Below are positions 20,930 through 35,700 of a stretch of 64,000 nt of DNA, one piece after another. The notes under the pieces were generated by a model. The model was not told where the DNA came from. It saw nothing but the letters and a program-made list of their open reading frames with translations, and ran no database searches. Location of the stretch: positions 11,216,001-11,280,000 of the forward strand of contig JAFMOC010000007.1 of the NCBI GenBank assembly GCA_019802505.1, given 5' to 3'. The stretch comes from Corydoras sp. C115. Its lineage: Eukaryota; Chordata; Actinopteri; Siluriformes; Callichthyidae. Position 1 is the stretch's first letter; each line of letters starts with the position of its first letter. The position numbers and the translations under genes were made by a program.

Positions 20930-23900
20930 AAGGTAATGAGATAATGAGTTAACGAGATTTTAACATGCTGTTTTCATCTGACAGAGTGTCATAACAGCAC
21001 TACATTACATCATTTTTATGACTATATTAATCTTATAATAGGTTTTTACCTCCACCACCTATCATTGTAGCTTTACCAAAGCAGCAGCTGAAATAAAGTT
21101 GCACATGTTGCTCCATGTGATCAGTAAGGATTACACCAGGTGTTCCACTAAGAACAGTGGCCAGTTATCTGTCGGTCAGTGTGGATCTTAATGAGGTCTC
21201 AGATATGTCATGATTTTTAGTTTGCTGAAGCCAACCTTCATAGGTTTTGTACGTTTTGTTCTTTGTTGCATTACTTGGCAATATGGTTTGCAGAATGACC
21301 CAAACATTATTACAGGGATTTGATAGAATGATGGAGTGGTACACATTTGTCATTATTGTCAGATGCATCATTATGGTTTCAATGACTATGTGATAAGATT
21401 TAATGTCACAGTCAATATCTTGCAGTATACAGATAATTTCATGTTCAGTTTTTGAAAATGCATTTGATGGAAAAAAAAAAATATATAAAAAGCTTTTCAT
21501 AGACCAAAAAATATTATTGGTGGTTGTAGTAATATAAAATAATGTCCAAACATTTTAAAAGTCAGCCTATCAGATACTACCAATTTCATCTGTTCCTAGA
21601 ATTTGACCCGTGACTCTTTTGTAGTACTACACCCCACAGTGCACTCTGGGATGATCTATACTGTAGGGGGAGGTGGTTTTCAAAAGAATCTGTGGGCTTT
21701 AAGGAATATTGATTTATTAACATATACTAAAAGGAATTATGGAGGCAGCCAGCTTCTCAACCTTAAAGCTCATGGTTGCTATGATACTGCCAGAAGGATG
21801 AAGAACAGAATATGCATGAGTAAGTTGTGGAGCTGTGTAGCATCATCAGGCAATGCATATTTCCTCTAAATATGAAGTATTTATCAGCAGTGTAGATCTC
21901 TCAATAGTCATATTGAAATAGTTGCTATGATTCTATCACTTTATCAGGGACAGTGAGGGTTAATGTATTCATTCTCCTTTGCAATGTGCAATAATCATTC
22001 CACTCTCAAATTATCTATTTAGGTTACTGAAGCAAAGTTGGCAATGCTGGTAGCACCATTATGTGCATCCCAATGACTGAACTGGCAAAGGTGCTTATGC
22101 CATATATATCCATCACTGCTCCAATGATATTTATGGCATTAGAACAAGATGATTAACATTGTGGGCCAAACTGTTATAGTAGGAGTTGAATGTGGATTTA
22201 AAGCATAGCGTAGAATAGCCAGGGCCAGTATTTCCAAAACTGAGAGTATAGTGAGATGGTGTATTTAATCAATAATGTCCATGTCAGTCTGGCCATTTGT
22301 TGTACATCAGCTTCTCAATTATTAATACAGCAAGACCCTGTGAATTTTTCACAACAGCTTTGGAATAATATTGTCACCTGGTTTATCTTCATAGCTGGTA
22401 TGACACTTTTGGTAAATGGGGTAACAACTTGTAGTTGGGTTACTCTCGCCATATCCCAACTGCAGTCATATTTAATAAAGAATAAAACTAGGTGTAGTAT
22501 GCTATTTTTGACTTGAAACATTTTTGTCCTTTCTCTGTTAATTTTATTGGCATCAATTTTAGGCATCCCTCAATTTTCTTTTTTTTTTTTCTCGAGAGTT
22601 GCAGGGGAATTCCTTTTTACAGACTGCAGTCATTTTTAATAACCTGTTAGTACTTAACATTCACAAAGTGTGCATGAATGTGACTGAGCTGATCTCAGTT
22701 TGGCAGATAAAGGTACATTTTGAATTCAATTCACAGCTCCTCAAAAGGACAATGTGATCGTAAGAGAAGCCAACAGTTGTAATTTATTCCCTCTCCTGCC
22801 TCTTACCTTCAGTCCAAATGTAAAATTAAAGAATCTGTCTATCTGCATTGACTTGCCCAGATGCATTCGACCAGACAGAGATGTTTAACACACACTGGAC
22901 AAACAGATGGCTCTTTAAAAAAAAAATATATATATTGCTGTCCAATATGTGGAGTGTAATTCATGCAGTAAAATAACACTGCTGTAACCACTTTATATTT
23001 ATGCACCACAATTATCATTTTAATATCAATCAACTGGCAAATATTCATTATCTTGTTCAACCACAAACAGTTAAAAACAGGTCAGTTTTAGCAATCAGTT
23101 TTCATTGGCGGGCTGGTTGGCAAAAAATCAAAACCTCATCATATCTATGCAATAACCCTTGTTGTTAACTTGTATAGGATTTTAAATGGATTACATGGAT
23201 GAGATGGCACTAGAGGGTTTTTGCTGTAGCCACACAGTTTGCGGCAGTGTGGCGCTGTGCGTTGCGGCCGTGAACAGCTCAGATTTGTTCCACCTGTAGA
23301 TGTGTCTAAAGCCAATTATCATTCCCAGTGCCCAATGTTTAAAAGCTTACTGATCTATTGCATCTACCCTTGGACAACATTTGGGGGCAGATGTGCATTT
23401 AACACGCTCCTCTTTCACATGTATTTTTGCCTACTGTTTTTGCGTCCTGCACTGTCTTTCTTTTTGATGCTGTATTTTTCTAACTTTACCTTTTGCCACA
23501 TATCATACTGCCACTCACTGTCTGCTGGTTCTTCTTCGAGAAAAACAGGGCATTTAGTTATATAAACCTGATTGTTTGACGTCTTGTGAAAACAGCTGGT
23601 TACACTCAATTACTTAAAGCTTTATATTTTACAAAGATGACTACATTTTTTTTTAAGACGCATGGTATTGTCTAGTTGTAAACCAGGTAGTTCTGAAGGT
23701 GAGCTGGCTGATTGTTTAGCCTCATCATATAGCCAGATTAGCCATGAGCTGTCTTTCTGGTTGTTGCATTTACGACACTTAAAAATTAAATTAATTATCT
23801 AAACTGTCTGTCTGTCTGTCTGTGTATGTATATATACACACATTCCTGAAACATTCCCCCACCACCCAAGTAGGATTAGGCAGAAGATAATTATAAAATT

Positions 23901-24760
23901 AAAACTGTTTAAATGTTCTTTGCTTGTTGTTCCAATGTATTCATAGTCATTGGAAGGTTTGCGGTCACCTTTTATTGCTTATAGGTGGTATTTTAATTCT
24001 TAGATTTTAAAGCTTTATTATTGCATTTTTGTAAATCTCTGTAATGTGGCACAGCATTAAAATCTGATTTCTGCTGCCCCAAATTAAATTAAAATTGCTT
24101 TATTCCAGCAGCCCTACTCAAAAATGCCTATTTGTACTTTTGGAATTTTGCTAAGTTATATTAGATTTTGAATAACAAAATTTGAAGATGGTAAGTTTAC
24201 TGAAAGGGGTTTACTGAATTGTGAGAGATGTATGCTTTGTTCACTGTTATCGATTTTCCGAATTTAATTAGGCAGTCAGAAAGCGTTAATGAAATTTACA
24301 CAATGCATTATAGAGGGAAAAATGTCATTGTGTGAAATCCCTTTGTCATGACTTGAGCCATCATTATTATATTTGGCTATTATTTGGCCTTAATATACAC
24401 TTCACAGTAAACACAATGATATCACCTCAGCTCAGTATCTTGGGCAGAACAGGACAAATGGTGACGGCAGTGCTCGTACCTTCACTCTAAAAGCCTTCTA
24501 TAAATCCATCACCCGTTTTCTGTTTCCATAACTGAAGTATTGTTCACAACTGCACTTTCATCTTTGTGTTTAAGAGGCGTCGGTGCAAATGTATTAATAT
24601 TACTGTGACGATTTCAGTCAGGTTAGTCACATCAACAGTTAGTCAAAGGTAGTGGTGGGTTAGTAGTACAGTTGGAAAACACTGAAATGTTTGAATTCAT
24701 TCAGTGGGTTTAGTTCTATTTGCCCTTATTTACTGTTGGAGCCATTGAAATTGACCTTCA
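20930..24760. other. Long stretch without a supported gene
   Basis: Nearly 4 kb with no family-level repeat, splice-bounded exon or RNA gene that I can support. It holds a (CTGT)n run at about 23803-23822 and several T and A runs (22577-22588, 22917-22926, 23647-23655). Small frames of 75-111 codons on both strands have no recognisable motif. Confidence 0.45.
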
Positions 24761-24768
24761 TTCCACAA

Positions 24769-25684
24769 TAGGGCTGCACCTAACAATTAATTTTCTTTAG
24801 ATTAATGTAATCTATTTTTTTTAATCGATTTAATCTAAAAAGTTTGTTTGTAATTAAAATAACTTTCTTAATGTTTACATTTTTTCTTTAACTAAACACC
24901 GTGCTCTTAAAGGCTCTATTGAAACACAAAGATGCTTTAGCATTAACAGCTTTAAGATCAAATCACAGCCATGAGAGATTCAATTCAAGTATAATATAAA
25001 GCACATTACTGAAATGTCTTATCAAAAATACTGTGCAAAAAATGTATATATGTTCTAACTTTATTAAACTAAAGTATTAAATCACCAGGTAATGATTCAG
25101 TTCTTGGAAAAAAAAAACTGCACTGACTGTGCTTATGACATGACATTTTATGGACTATATATGTTGACTAGAATTTTTTTTATTGAATATATAGCGCTGA
25201 CATTCAAATTGATCTGACTGCGATATGAAAACACGGTGCATGAGCGGTATTAAGAAAAGCTGCTTGTATCTAATAACGGAAACACGTTAAATGTGTTAAA
25301 GTATTAAAATAATATGCTAAGATAAGAAAAAAAAACACAAATAACCGAAAAAACGTCACTCTTTTGCTGGCATGTAGATGTTTTGCTGCGTGGACATCCC
25401 GGCGCGTATGTTTGTGCTTTAAACGCTCGTGCATGGCAGTTGTACTGTTGTGAAAAACCATCTCCGCTTTGCCATCTGAGAGAGCATCACATTGTTGTGT
25501 TTATGTGTGAAGTGTTCCCACATTTTAGATCCTCCCCGGCGATTTTTAGCTTCTGCGCTCCGGATAAATGAATCTTTCCGGTAGGGTGTCACCATTTTGT
25601 TGATACGTTTGGTGCAAGTTATGCAAATGGATGTATTTTCGTAATTGATTACGTCGACGTAGTTGATGCGTTGCACCAGCCCTA
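24769..25684 (+). mobile_element. hAT-type non-autonomous element, family H1, complete
   Basis: A 916-bp element with an exact 8-bp TSD, TTCCACAA, at 24761-24768 and 25685-25692. It has matching ends TAGGGCTG on the left and CAGCCCTA on the right. Eight-base duplications with a short TAGGG-type inverted repeat are typical of hAT. Both subterminal regions are rich in TTAATCGATT/GATTAC-type steps. No transposase frame is present, so it would depend on an outside enzyme. Related copies at 41107-41971 (opposite strand) and 49378-49722. Confidence 0.85.
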
Positions 25685-25692
25685 TTCCACAA

Positions 25693-27386
25693 CGTTCTTG
25701 ATGGGACTTCTTAAGGTTGTAGTGCTATAAAAATTTTTTACAAACCTTATTTGGCATGATGTCATACAACCTCAGTAAAAGTTCTGTTATACATTAAAAA
25801 TAATAGTTATTTGTCTTTATTTTTAAATGATTAATCTTGTAGTTGTAGCTTGATTACACTTAATCAGATCTTATGATTCAGCTTCAGTTGTGTCATGGAA
25901 TAGCATGGTATCCTGCGGTTGCTTACTTTATCTTGTACATCCAATTTATTAGATCATGTAATATATTCTCACCTAGTACTAGGTGCCTATTTTGTATTCA
26001 ATTTTGGACATTGACCGCTGAGTTTTCCTCTTTTATTTTCTTTTTACGTTCTGTATAAACCACACACGCACTAACAGTCAAACACAGTCACAAGTAAACG
26101 TGTCTTTTAAATTACATGATGCTACCAACATAATCTCTTTCACTGATCAATGGCAAATGTCCACAGAGAGTATAAGCATGCATGAAGGACCATGTTCCAT
26201 CCTCTATATTTCTTCATTAATTATTTAGAGCTGCCTTTCGTTTCCATTGAGGTTGGACCTTTCTTTTTAGGAAGCCCATATCTTTGTCATGTATTAGATG
26301 TTTGACCACTGTTCCATTGTGCAAAAGTTTAGTTTTGTTGCATGCTGCAGCCACTTTACTTGTATGTACTTTGTGCTATGTTATTATAATTTCAGCTATT
26401 TGTTAACGGGCACAACAGATTTAAATAATGAAACAGCATTTTTCCCCCTCTAGGCTATTAGTATATTTTGCAGTGTAAATTTCTCTTCTGAGGTAAATAT
26501 GTCAGAACACAAGCACTAACTTTATTCACCTAATTGCTGGATTTAGTAAAAAGCATGTCTTTTGAAGAAGCACTTTCTAACAATGACTTCTCTGGACAAT
26601 GTGACAGTGGTGAGGTGCATTGACTCTTGTCTGTCCCATATTAACCAGCACTGTGGTGATAACATCAAACATGAAAACTGCAAGCAAACAGTAAGAGAAG
26701 ATAAGATCCCTCTCTCTTTTATGAGATTGTGTTGCAGTGGGCTACTGTTCCAGATGGATGCTTCAAACAAGCACATTGACTTCTAATCACAGGATGTAAT
26801 CTACGTATGTCTGGTAGATCTTTTTGCTCTTCCTCACCTCATCACTAGAGTGTAATTTACATTTAAACACTGTTATAAAGTTGAGTTCTCTGTTTACTTT
26901 ATTTACTAACCTCAAAAAAAAGAAACCAGCAAAGTTTCTGCTAACAGCACTAGCCCTCTGCAGAAAAATAGAATTTGACCGTACTTTGCTTTTCACTAAA
27001 GAGTTTTTTTTGCCTGCACATCGCATGTTTAAGCAACAGAATATGAGAGGTAGTGAATTATCACAAATAAGTTCACAGCTGCAGTTTGGTCACAGGGGGA
27101 AACCAAAGACGAGCATCATGGATCATCTGTTCCTTTATACCCCAGTTCAATAACAGCCATTAATTTAGCAGAATTAAATTAGAATGAAGTTTGTTTATTT
27201 AATCATTTGTTTGGTTTTTCTGACACTTGTCATTTGCCTAGCCACTTATAAGCAATCTGTAGTTTTCACTGAAGTACTAATAGGGTTTATTTGTGATGAC
27301 TGTATTAGACAAAGGGCCCTATCTTGCACCCCACTCAAGGCACGTCTCGATTCTCATTGTTATCTTACACCCACCAATAAAGCATG
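25693..27386. other. No supported gene
   Basis: Unique-looking DNA. Antiparallel small frames near 26543-27153 have no recognisable domain. Confidence 0.4.
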
Positions 27387-27388
27387 TA

Positions 27389-27620
27389 CAGTAATCCCTC
27401 ACTCACTGCAGGGGTTACGTTCCAGAGACCGCCACGATATAGCAGCATTATGGTTATTATTTTCTTAATCAATCCTTCCCACACTCGTATAAACACATTT
27501 TAAACACTTTTAACTACAGAATTTTTATTAATTTTATATTTAACGTATATAGTGCTAGATCCCACAATATAGCAAAAACTCTGATACAGAATTGTGAAAT
27601 GAGAAATCCATTACGTTTTA
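27389..27620 (+). mobile_element. Tigger/pogo-like element, left end
   Basis: TACAGTAATCCCTC, GGGGTTACGTTCCAGAGACC, CCACGATATAGCAG and CTTCCCACACTCGTATAAAC are landmarks of the terminal region of Tigger-like (pogo-type) elements found in fish. TA at 27387-27388 would be the target. The right end is not seen, so the copy is partial. Confidence 0.6.
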
Positions 27621-27624
27621 TTTC

Positions 27625-30267
<2,643 letters not shown>

Positions 30268-30269
30268 CA

Positions 30270-30638
30270 TCTCGTTATAGTTCATTTTCTCTACTAGGGT
30301 TGCGAGTTGGTGGGGGAGGGTTCCCATGCTCATCAAATGGGAGAACATTTCAGGCCCTGGAGAGATACACCCAGGACAGGGCATCAGCCCATTGCTGGGC
30401 AAGCACACACTTACACACATTTAATTTTTATATATATTATATATAATGTGGCAATTTAGATAGAAACAATCTAGAGTAGCCAATTTCCCTTTTATCCATG
30501 TTTTTGGACTATGGGAGGAAACCGGAGAACCCCTAAAAACCCACAAGGACAAGGGGAGAACACGCTCCCAAATCGGGATTCCAACCTAGATTGCCAGCGC
30601 TGAGGGAACCGTTCTAACCACTAATCTGCCATGCCTCC
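30270..30638 (-). mobile_element. V-SINE, near full length, diverged
   Basis: A minus-strand copy from GTTCATTTTCTCTACTAGGG to the head end CTAATCTGCCATGCCTCC. The TG-rich middle has expanded into a TTTTTATATATATTATATAT tract at about 30425-30448. The V domain is well kept (GGACTATGGGAGGAAACCGG). No clear TSD. Confidence 0.85.
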
Positions 30639-30639
30639 T

Positions 30640-31204
30640 TAAACAACATAATGCCAAATATAAAACGGAAAAGGTCTATTTAGTACATTGCTGATCATTA
30701 CAGTTGTGCTTTGAATACCGTGACTGTGATTAGCCCTGTTAGTTACAGATTTCTGATCAGTCGAGGATTTTTTGAGGTGTTTCTTAAGAAGAAGATAATT
30801 AATTGTTGTCATAAAAGCAACAGATTGCCAGGAAAGTAAACGAGAAAAATGCCAATTATCACTGAGTCTATATTTTTGCTTTACTGGAACAACACCATGT
30901 CTTCTTTTAGAGAAGTGGTTCAGTATATTATGGTCAGAAACTGAACATTAAGAGCATTCTAAGATTTTTCTGTTTAAAAGCTATATAAACTTACTACTCA
31001 CATATCTTTTAAGAGGTGTTGTATCAAGGAAGGCAATTTGAAATAACAAATGTAGTAACAAGAGTTTTACTAGCTACCTTCTGTAGGAACAGTTTAATCC
31101 TGTCTGGTGGAGCTTGGCCTAATGGGTCATTTGCACCATATTAAATTGAAACTGTTTTACCTTTTCTTTTCTCTCTGACTCCTCCCTCACTCTCTTTTCA
31201 CTAG
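30640..31204 (+). other. Sequence leading to the exon; splice acceptor at its end
   Basis: From 31157 the sequence becomes a pyrimidine-rich tract (CCTTTTCTTTTCTCTCTGAC, CTCCCTCACTCTC) ending TTTTCACTAG at 31195-31204. This is a strong 3' splice site for the exon that follows. The rest is unrecognised and is probably intron. Confidence 0.65.
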
Positions 31205-31290
31205 GTCGTGTTTAACGGTTCACTCCATCATGCTGGCGCTGGAGGGTGGATCTCAGTTAAAGTGTTTGTGAGCACCACTGGTCTGCTGGG
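31205..31290 (+). promoter_or_regulatory. 5' UTR part of exon with a 13-codon upstream ORF
   Basis: The untranslated start of the spliced exon. It holds an ATG at 31230-31232 opening a 13-codon frame that closes with TGA at 31269-31271, 19 bp before the main ATG at 31291. A short upstream frame that ends before the main start can lower translation of the main frame. This is an inference from position only. Confidence 0.55.
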
Positions 31291-31401
31291 ATGAACATGC
31301 CACTGCATCAGATCTCTGTCATCCCCCGAGATGTCACTTCCTCTAGGGGATCTAGCAGCGGTGGGAAGGCTAAGGACAAAGACAAGGACCGGGACAAACA
31401 G
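31291..31401 (+). CDS. marchf8: marchf8-like RING-CH ubiquitin ligase, first coding exon (partial)
   Basis: The exon spans 31205-31401, bounded by a pyrimidine tract with AG at 31204 and by CAG|GTTGGT at 31402. It ends in phase 0. Its 37 codons read MNMPLHQISVIP, then a serine/glycine-rich stretch, then a charged KDKDKDRDKQ end. From memory, human MARCH8 starts with a very similar M-x-MPLHQIS-IP and also has a K/E/R-rich run before its first coding intron. The family is membrane-anchored E3 ligases of endosomes and plasma membrane that ubiquitinate surface proteins such as MHC class II and transferrin receptor. The C4HC3 RING-CH and two membrane spans would lie in later exons, not found here. 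The start has G at -3; a second ATG at 31297 is in frame. The paralogue marchf1 remains possible. Confidence 0.62.
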
Positions 31402-33867
31402 GTTGGTCTCAGTCAATTTGTAAAAGTCTGGTTATGTACCTCGATGTCCTTTTCTATTTATCTGGTGCTGGTCACTATGTTGTGGAGCTGAGTTAAAAAC
31501 CTGCCCTGGCCTCTTCAGTGCTATGTGCGCCCTTGCACATTGTTCTGTAGGTCATGTAAACATTTGCTGATGCTTTTTGGCATCCTGCTATTTGTTTTTC
31601 TGATAGGAAAGTCACAAAGTGAGAGATTGTGTATGTGTGTTCTTTTCTGCAGTGTAACCTGCTCTCTGAATTGTGACTGTAACTGCAATTAGGGAAGTAT
31701 GAGAGCTTGAGGAAGTCAAAAATGAAAAGGCAAGTGGGGTGGGGAGGACATGAGACAGAGGGTTTCCGATAAGAGAAGTGGGGCAGCATGACTGCGCGAA
31801 AAGTTCAGTTCAAAAACTAAAAGTAGCAATTCATAATACGAAACCTATCTGGAAATGTGGCATTACATTGGCAATAATATATATAAATAATAACTGTTAT
31901 AATAACAGCAGTGAGTCTCTAAAACAGACCCAAAAAGTCTTTAAAAGAACAAGTTTTCATTAATCTAAAAGATGATGATGATGATGATAATAATTATAAT
32001 ATTTAAAATGTATGATACATTTTAAAGTGTGTTCTAAATTTAAAACGTGCAGATTGTCTTGTTTCCTAGAACATGTTTACTGTTCTCCACAGTGATCACC
32101 TCTGGCCTGTATACCTGTACTTTTTCTATTGAACATGGAATCTCTTTAGGAGGAAGTAAAGAGAATTGATTCGTGACTGTACTGTTAAGTCAATATTGTT
32201 TTATTGCCACATTTATTAAAGAGCAATGAAAGATTGCCTTGGAGGTTAGTAGTCTTTTTATTAACAGAGAAAAGTTTTTAGAACTGATGGAGGAAGATGT
32301 TCCGTTTTTGGTATGTTTGTACTGCAGAAACTGAACAATTACATTTCTTAGACCTTTGTCTAAGTGTTTTTTTCCTGCTGAATTGGTACTTTCTCTGCAC
32401 ACATGAACCCATAACTGTACAGGTGTTTGGTAAAGATATAAGCATTTGAGAAGATATAAACATTTGAAAGTATATATATTAAAGCATTTAAAAAAATATA
32501 AGCATTTGCAGAAGTTAACAGGGTTTACAAGCGCTTTTAAATATCCATGTAAAAGATTAGCCTCATAAACAGCATAGTAATAATGGGGCAAATAGTTACA
32601 GACAAATAGACTGACATGTCCAGGTTTTACTAAGCTGGTGTGTGAGGAAATAAAACTTGATTTTGATGGCAAATCCTCTCTGCTTTAACGTAGCTGAGAA
32701 GAAATACCAATCATCCACAAAGAGAAACAAAATGTATTTATTATCAAGAAGCTGAAACATGACAACTTTAAACTTAGAGTCTTTAAAAAATTAAAAAATA
32801 AAATAAAAATGCTGTAGTCTATGTATAGTTTTAACTTGTGAGTATGGACTGTTTCCGATTATTTATTAATGGAATGTAAACCACAAATGGTTTGGCATTG
32901 TTAGTTATAAATAATTTAGGATCTTTAGCGTTTCATTCAATAACTTATAGCAGCAAATATTGTCATGCAATTGGGAGTTTATTCAGAACTTGAAGTGGAA
33001 AACATCCTGTTGTGTGAGTGCACATTAGAAAAATTGTAAAATTACATAAATTGGAATTTATCATAGGGCAGTCACACCGACAAATACATACTGTATATTT
33101 ACAACAAAGGGGAAATTTACCATCTTCTGTCATGTTCTTGGAGTGTTTAAGGAAACCAGTACTTTTTTGTAAAAAAAAAAAATAATAATAATCAAAAAAA
33201 GGATATAAAATCCACTCAGGTTTTCATTTAAACATTTTAAATTATTGAAAATTTTCCATACATTAGTTATGATTAGAATTGTCAGATGATGTAGGCTACC
33301 ATGATAGTGTCATCAAACTAACAAATGAAACAAACATAATAAAGAGATTGCGCTGAGTCTTTCTTTAAGCACTTCTTCTTTTTGGTAATTTTCAGTCCTT
33401 TAAATAGCCACGTTGCAGTTCAGAGATTCAAAGACCCAACTACAGGAAATGGCACAGTGCAATTATGCAGGGTAACACATACCAAAGGTGTGCAGATTAC
33501 TGGATGACGCACACATTCCAATTCTTCCTCCAGCGCCTGATTTAGAGACTAAATCAACAGGGATGTTTATCACTTGTGATGCCGACTCTTGTGATGACCA
33601 GCTGCTGATTCATGGTGTGTGTTGGTTCACCCGGCAGTATATATTACACAGCTGTCTTTGAGACGGCCCACCTCCTCAGGACTCGATAGCGTTTAGGTCA
33701 TTATTTAGACAAAATATAGTTTAAGTCATATATAAATATTTTCAACTAGTCTTAGCAAAAGGCTCTGTTATATTTGAACTGTTTCTATATGGATAGAAAA
33801 ACCTGTCCCAGACAGGAACTTATTCATCCTGTTTAAAAATCTAACTGTCCTTCTTGTTGAGAGTGTT
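31402..33867 (+). other. Start of presumed first coding intron
   Basis: GTTGGT at 31402 is the donor. A GAT-repeat lies at about 31973-31990. A loose tandem repeat of an AAGATATAAGCATTTG-like unit covers about 32434-32512, and A-rich runs lie near 33171-33190. The 160-codon minus-strand frame at 32190-32672 crosses this tandem repeat, is rich in Tyr/Phe/Leu and Lys, and I do not accept it as a gene. Confidence 0.5.
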
Positions 33868-33880
33868 TACCAATACAACA

Positions 33881-34223
33881 TTCATTCATTCATTATCTCC
33901 CGCTTTATCCTCTATTAGAGTCGCGGTGGGGTTTCCCATGCCCATACAGGGGAGAACGTCTCGGGCGCTGGGCAGACCCAGGACAGGGCGCCAATCCATC
34001 ACTGGGCACACATTCACTCACACAGACACACTCTATATGGGGCAATTTTGAGAATTCAATTGACTTGATCCATGTGTTTGGACTGTGGGAGGAAACCGGA
34101 GAACCCAGAGGAAACCCACGCAGACACGGGGAGAACGTGGAAACTCCACCCAGATGGGGATTCGAACCGGGAATCCCTAGCGCTGAGAGGCGAACGTGCT
34201 AAACACTAAGCCACCGTGCCGCC
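33881..34223 (-). mobile_element. V-SINE, full length
   Basis: A complete minus-strand copy with a perfect 13-bp TSD, TACCAATACAACA, at 33868-33880 and 34224-34236. The head ends CCACCGTGCCGCC as in the copy at 17084. It lacks six bases in GGGCAGACCCAGG relative to the family's CAGACACACCCAGG. Likely recent. Confidence 0.95.
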
Positions 34224-34236
34224 TACCAATACAACA

Positions 34237-35394
34237 CTGCTACCAAATTGCAAAATTGATTTGATTTATTTTTTAAGGAAATACATTTTTTTTTGTGCTG
34301 AAAAGGAAATTTTAAACTGTTTAGAACCATCTGTCTTATGTTCCAATAGCATGGTATGGTTCCAGATTAGGAGCTGTTGGGGAGGATGCAATAAGGACCT
34401 CGGGGATAATTGAATTCAGGGATTTGGACTCCACAGCCCTGTGGTGGTGTTCATTGGCTGGTATAATTACAGATAAGGTGGTTCCAGACTGGTGTGATGC
34501 GAGACACTCTACAAACCCGCAGAGTTAACCATGCACAGACACTTATCAGCTTTCTGTAGGTCTTTCGGGCTGTCCTATGGATCTTGTTTGTTTGGAGAGA
34601 GTAGTTTTTTTTTTTTTTATCTTAATCTCAAATAAGTTACTTTGAATCTTGAAGTGTTTGGCTTGAGATGTTTTCAAATTCTCTGTAGTTTAGCTGGAGA
34701 CACAAATATCCCATGGTTCAGATTGAGGCGAAGATCAAAGATTATACTAATGATGATGTTTGTGAAGGGCATGTAGGTGCTAGTGCACATCACACACTAA
34801 ACGTAAAGCCTTTAAACAGCCTTCAGGATTAGAGTCTCAGTGTAAGTACCAGCTTGCCAGTTAGTGCTGCTGGACAGTTTTCACTCTGCTCTATTCACCT
34901 CCGCTGATTGCTGATATAGCAGTTAGTCTGATATATTTTTTAGTTTCTAAACTGCTTTTCTCACTGAATTCCACAGACTCCTGAATATCCTTTAAAAAGC
35001 TTGTAAACTATTTGAAAACCCATAATAAGAAACATTAGTTATATTATTTATGTATGACAGTCATCAAAACATCATATTTCTTAAAGGATGGACATTAAAT
35101 AATGAACATCCCACTGATATTGCTCTGTGTATTAATATATTTCTGTTTAAGAGTCAACAACACACACATGCAAGTTAATACACCTTTTTTTGTTTTCTTT
35201 AAGGAAGTGTATGAAAACAATGCATCACAATATGCGTCATCCTGCCTCCAGTCCTGCATTTTTTTTTATTAAAGCTCAAATCAGTTTTGGAAAATGCCTA
35301 CAGCAAAATGTAATATTACCCAGGAGTCAATGGATGTGAAGTAGAGACTTGTTTTCTTAATGACTTTTATTTACATGGGCAGCATATTGTCCCA
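34237..35394. other. No recognised feature
   Basis: Intronic if the marchf8 model holds. A T run lies at about 34604-34619 and another at 35260-35270. Nothing else recognised. Confidence 0.45.
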
Positions 35395-35700
35395 CTGAAG
35401 TTCGTTTGTTTATTTTTATAGCAATTTTTACAATAGTACGTTTGTCCTCAAGCAACTTTACACTATTTTGAGCCTGAACCCCCAAAGTGAAAGCCGATGT
35501 GACGGTAGCAAGAACAAAACTTCGTTATATTTGTTTTTAAGAAAGAAACCTTTGGAGGACCAAGGCTCAACGGTGGACTCCTTCTCCTTGAGTGGCCGTC
35601 AGCATCAACAGTGTACGACAGCTTGTACTGTGATCAGGTGTCCATTTAAAATAACAATAATAATAAGGCCATCCTGAGAGGACTGCAAAGCCACAAGTTT
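35395..35700 (+). repeat. Dispersed teleost repeat, unclassified (AAACCTTTGGAGGACC type)
   Basis: GTCCTCAAGCAACTTTACAC, GAACCCCCAAAGTGAAAGCC, AAGAAACCTTTGGAGGACC, AAGGCTCAACGGTGGACTCC and TCTCCTTGAGTGGCC form a chain I recognise as a repeat block seen widely in fish genomes. No second copy is in this window, and the source family is not clear to me. Confidence 0.45.

Noticed and set aside
32190..32672. 160-codon minus-strand frame as a gene
   Set aside because: Biased composition, crosses a tandem AAGATATAAGCATTTG-like repeat, no known domain and no splice-site support.
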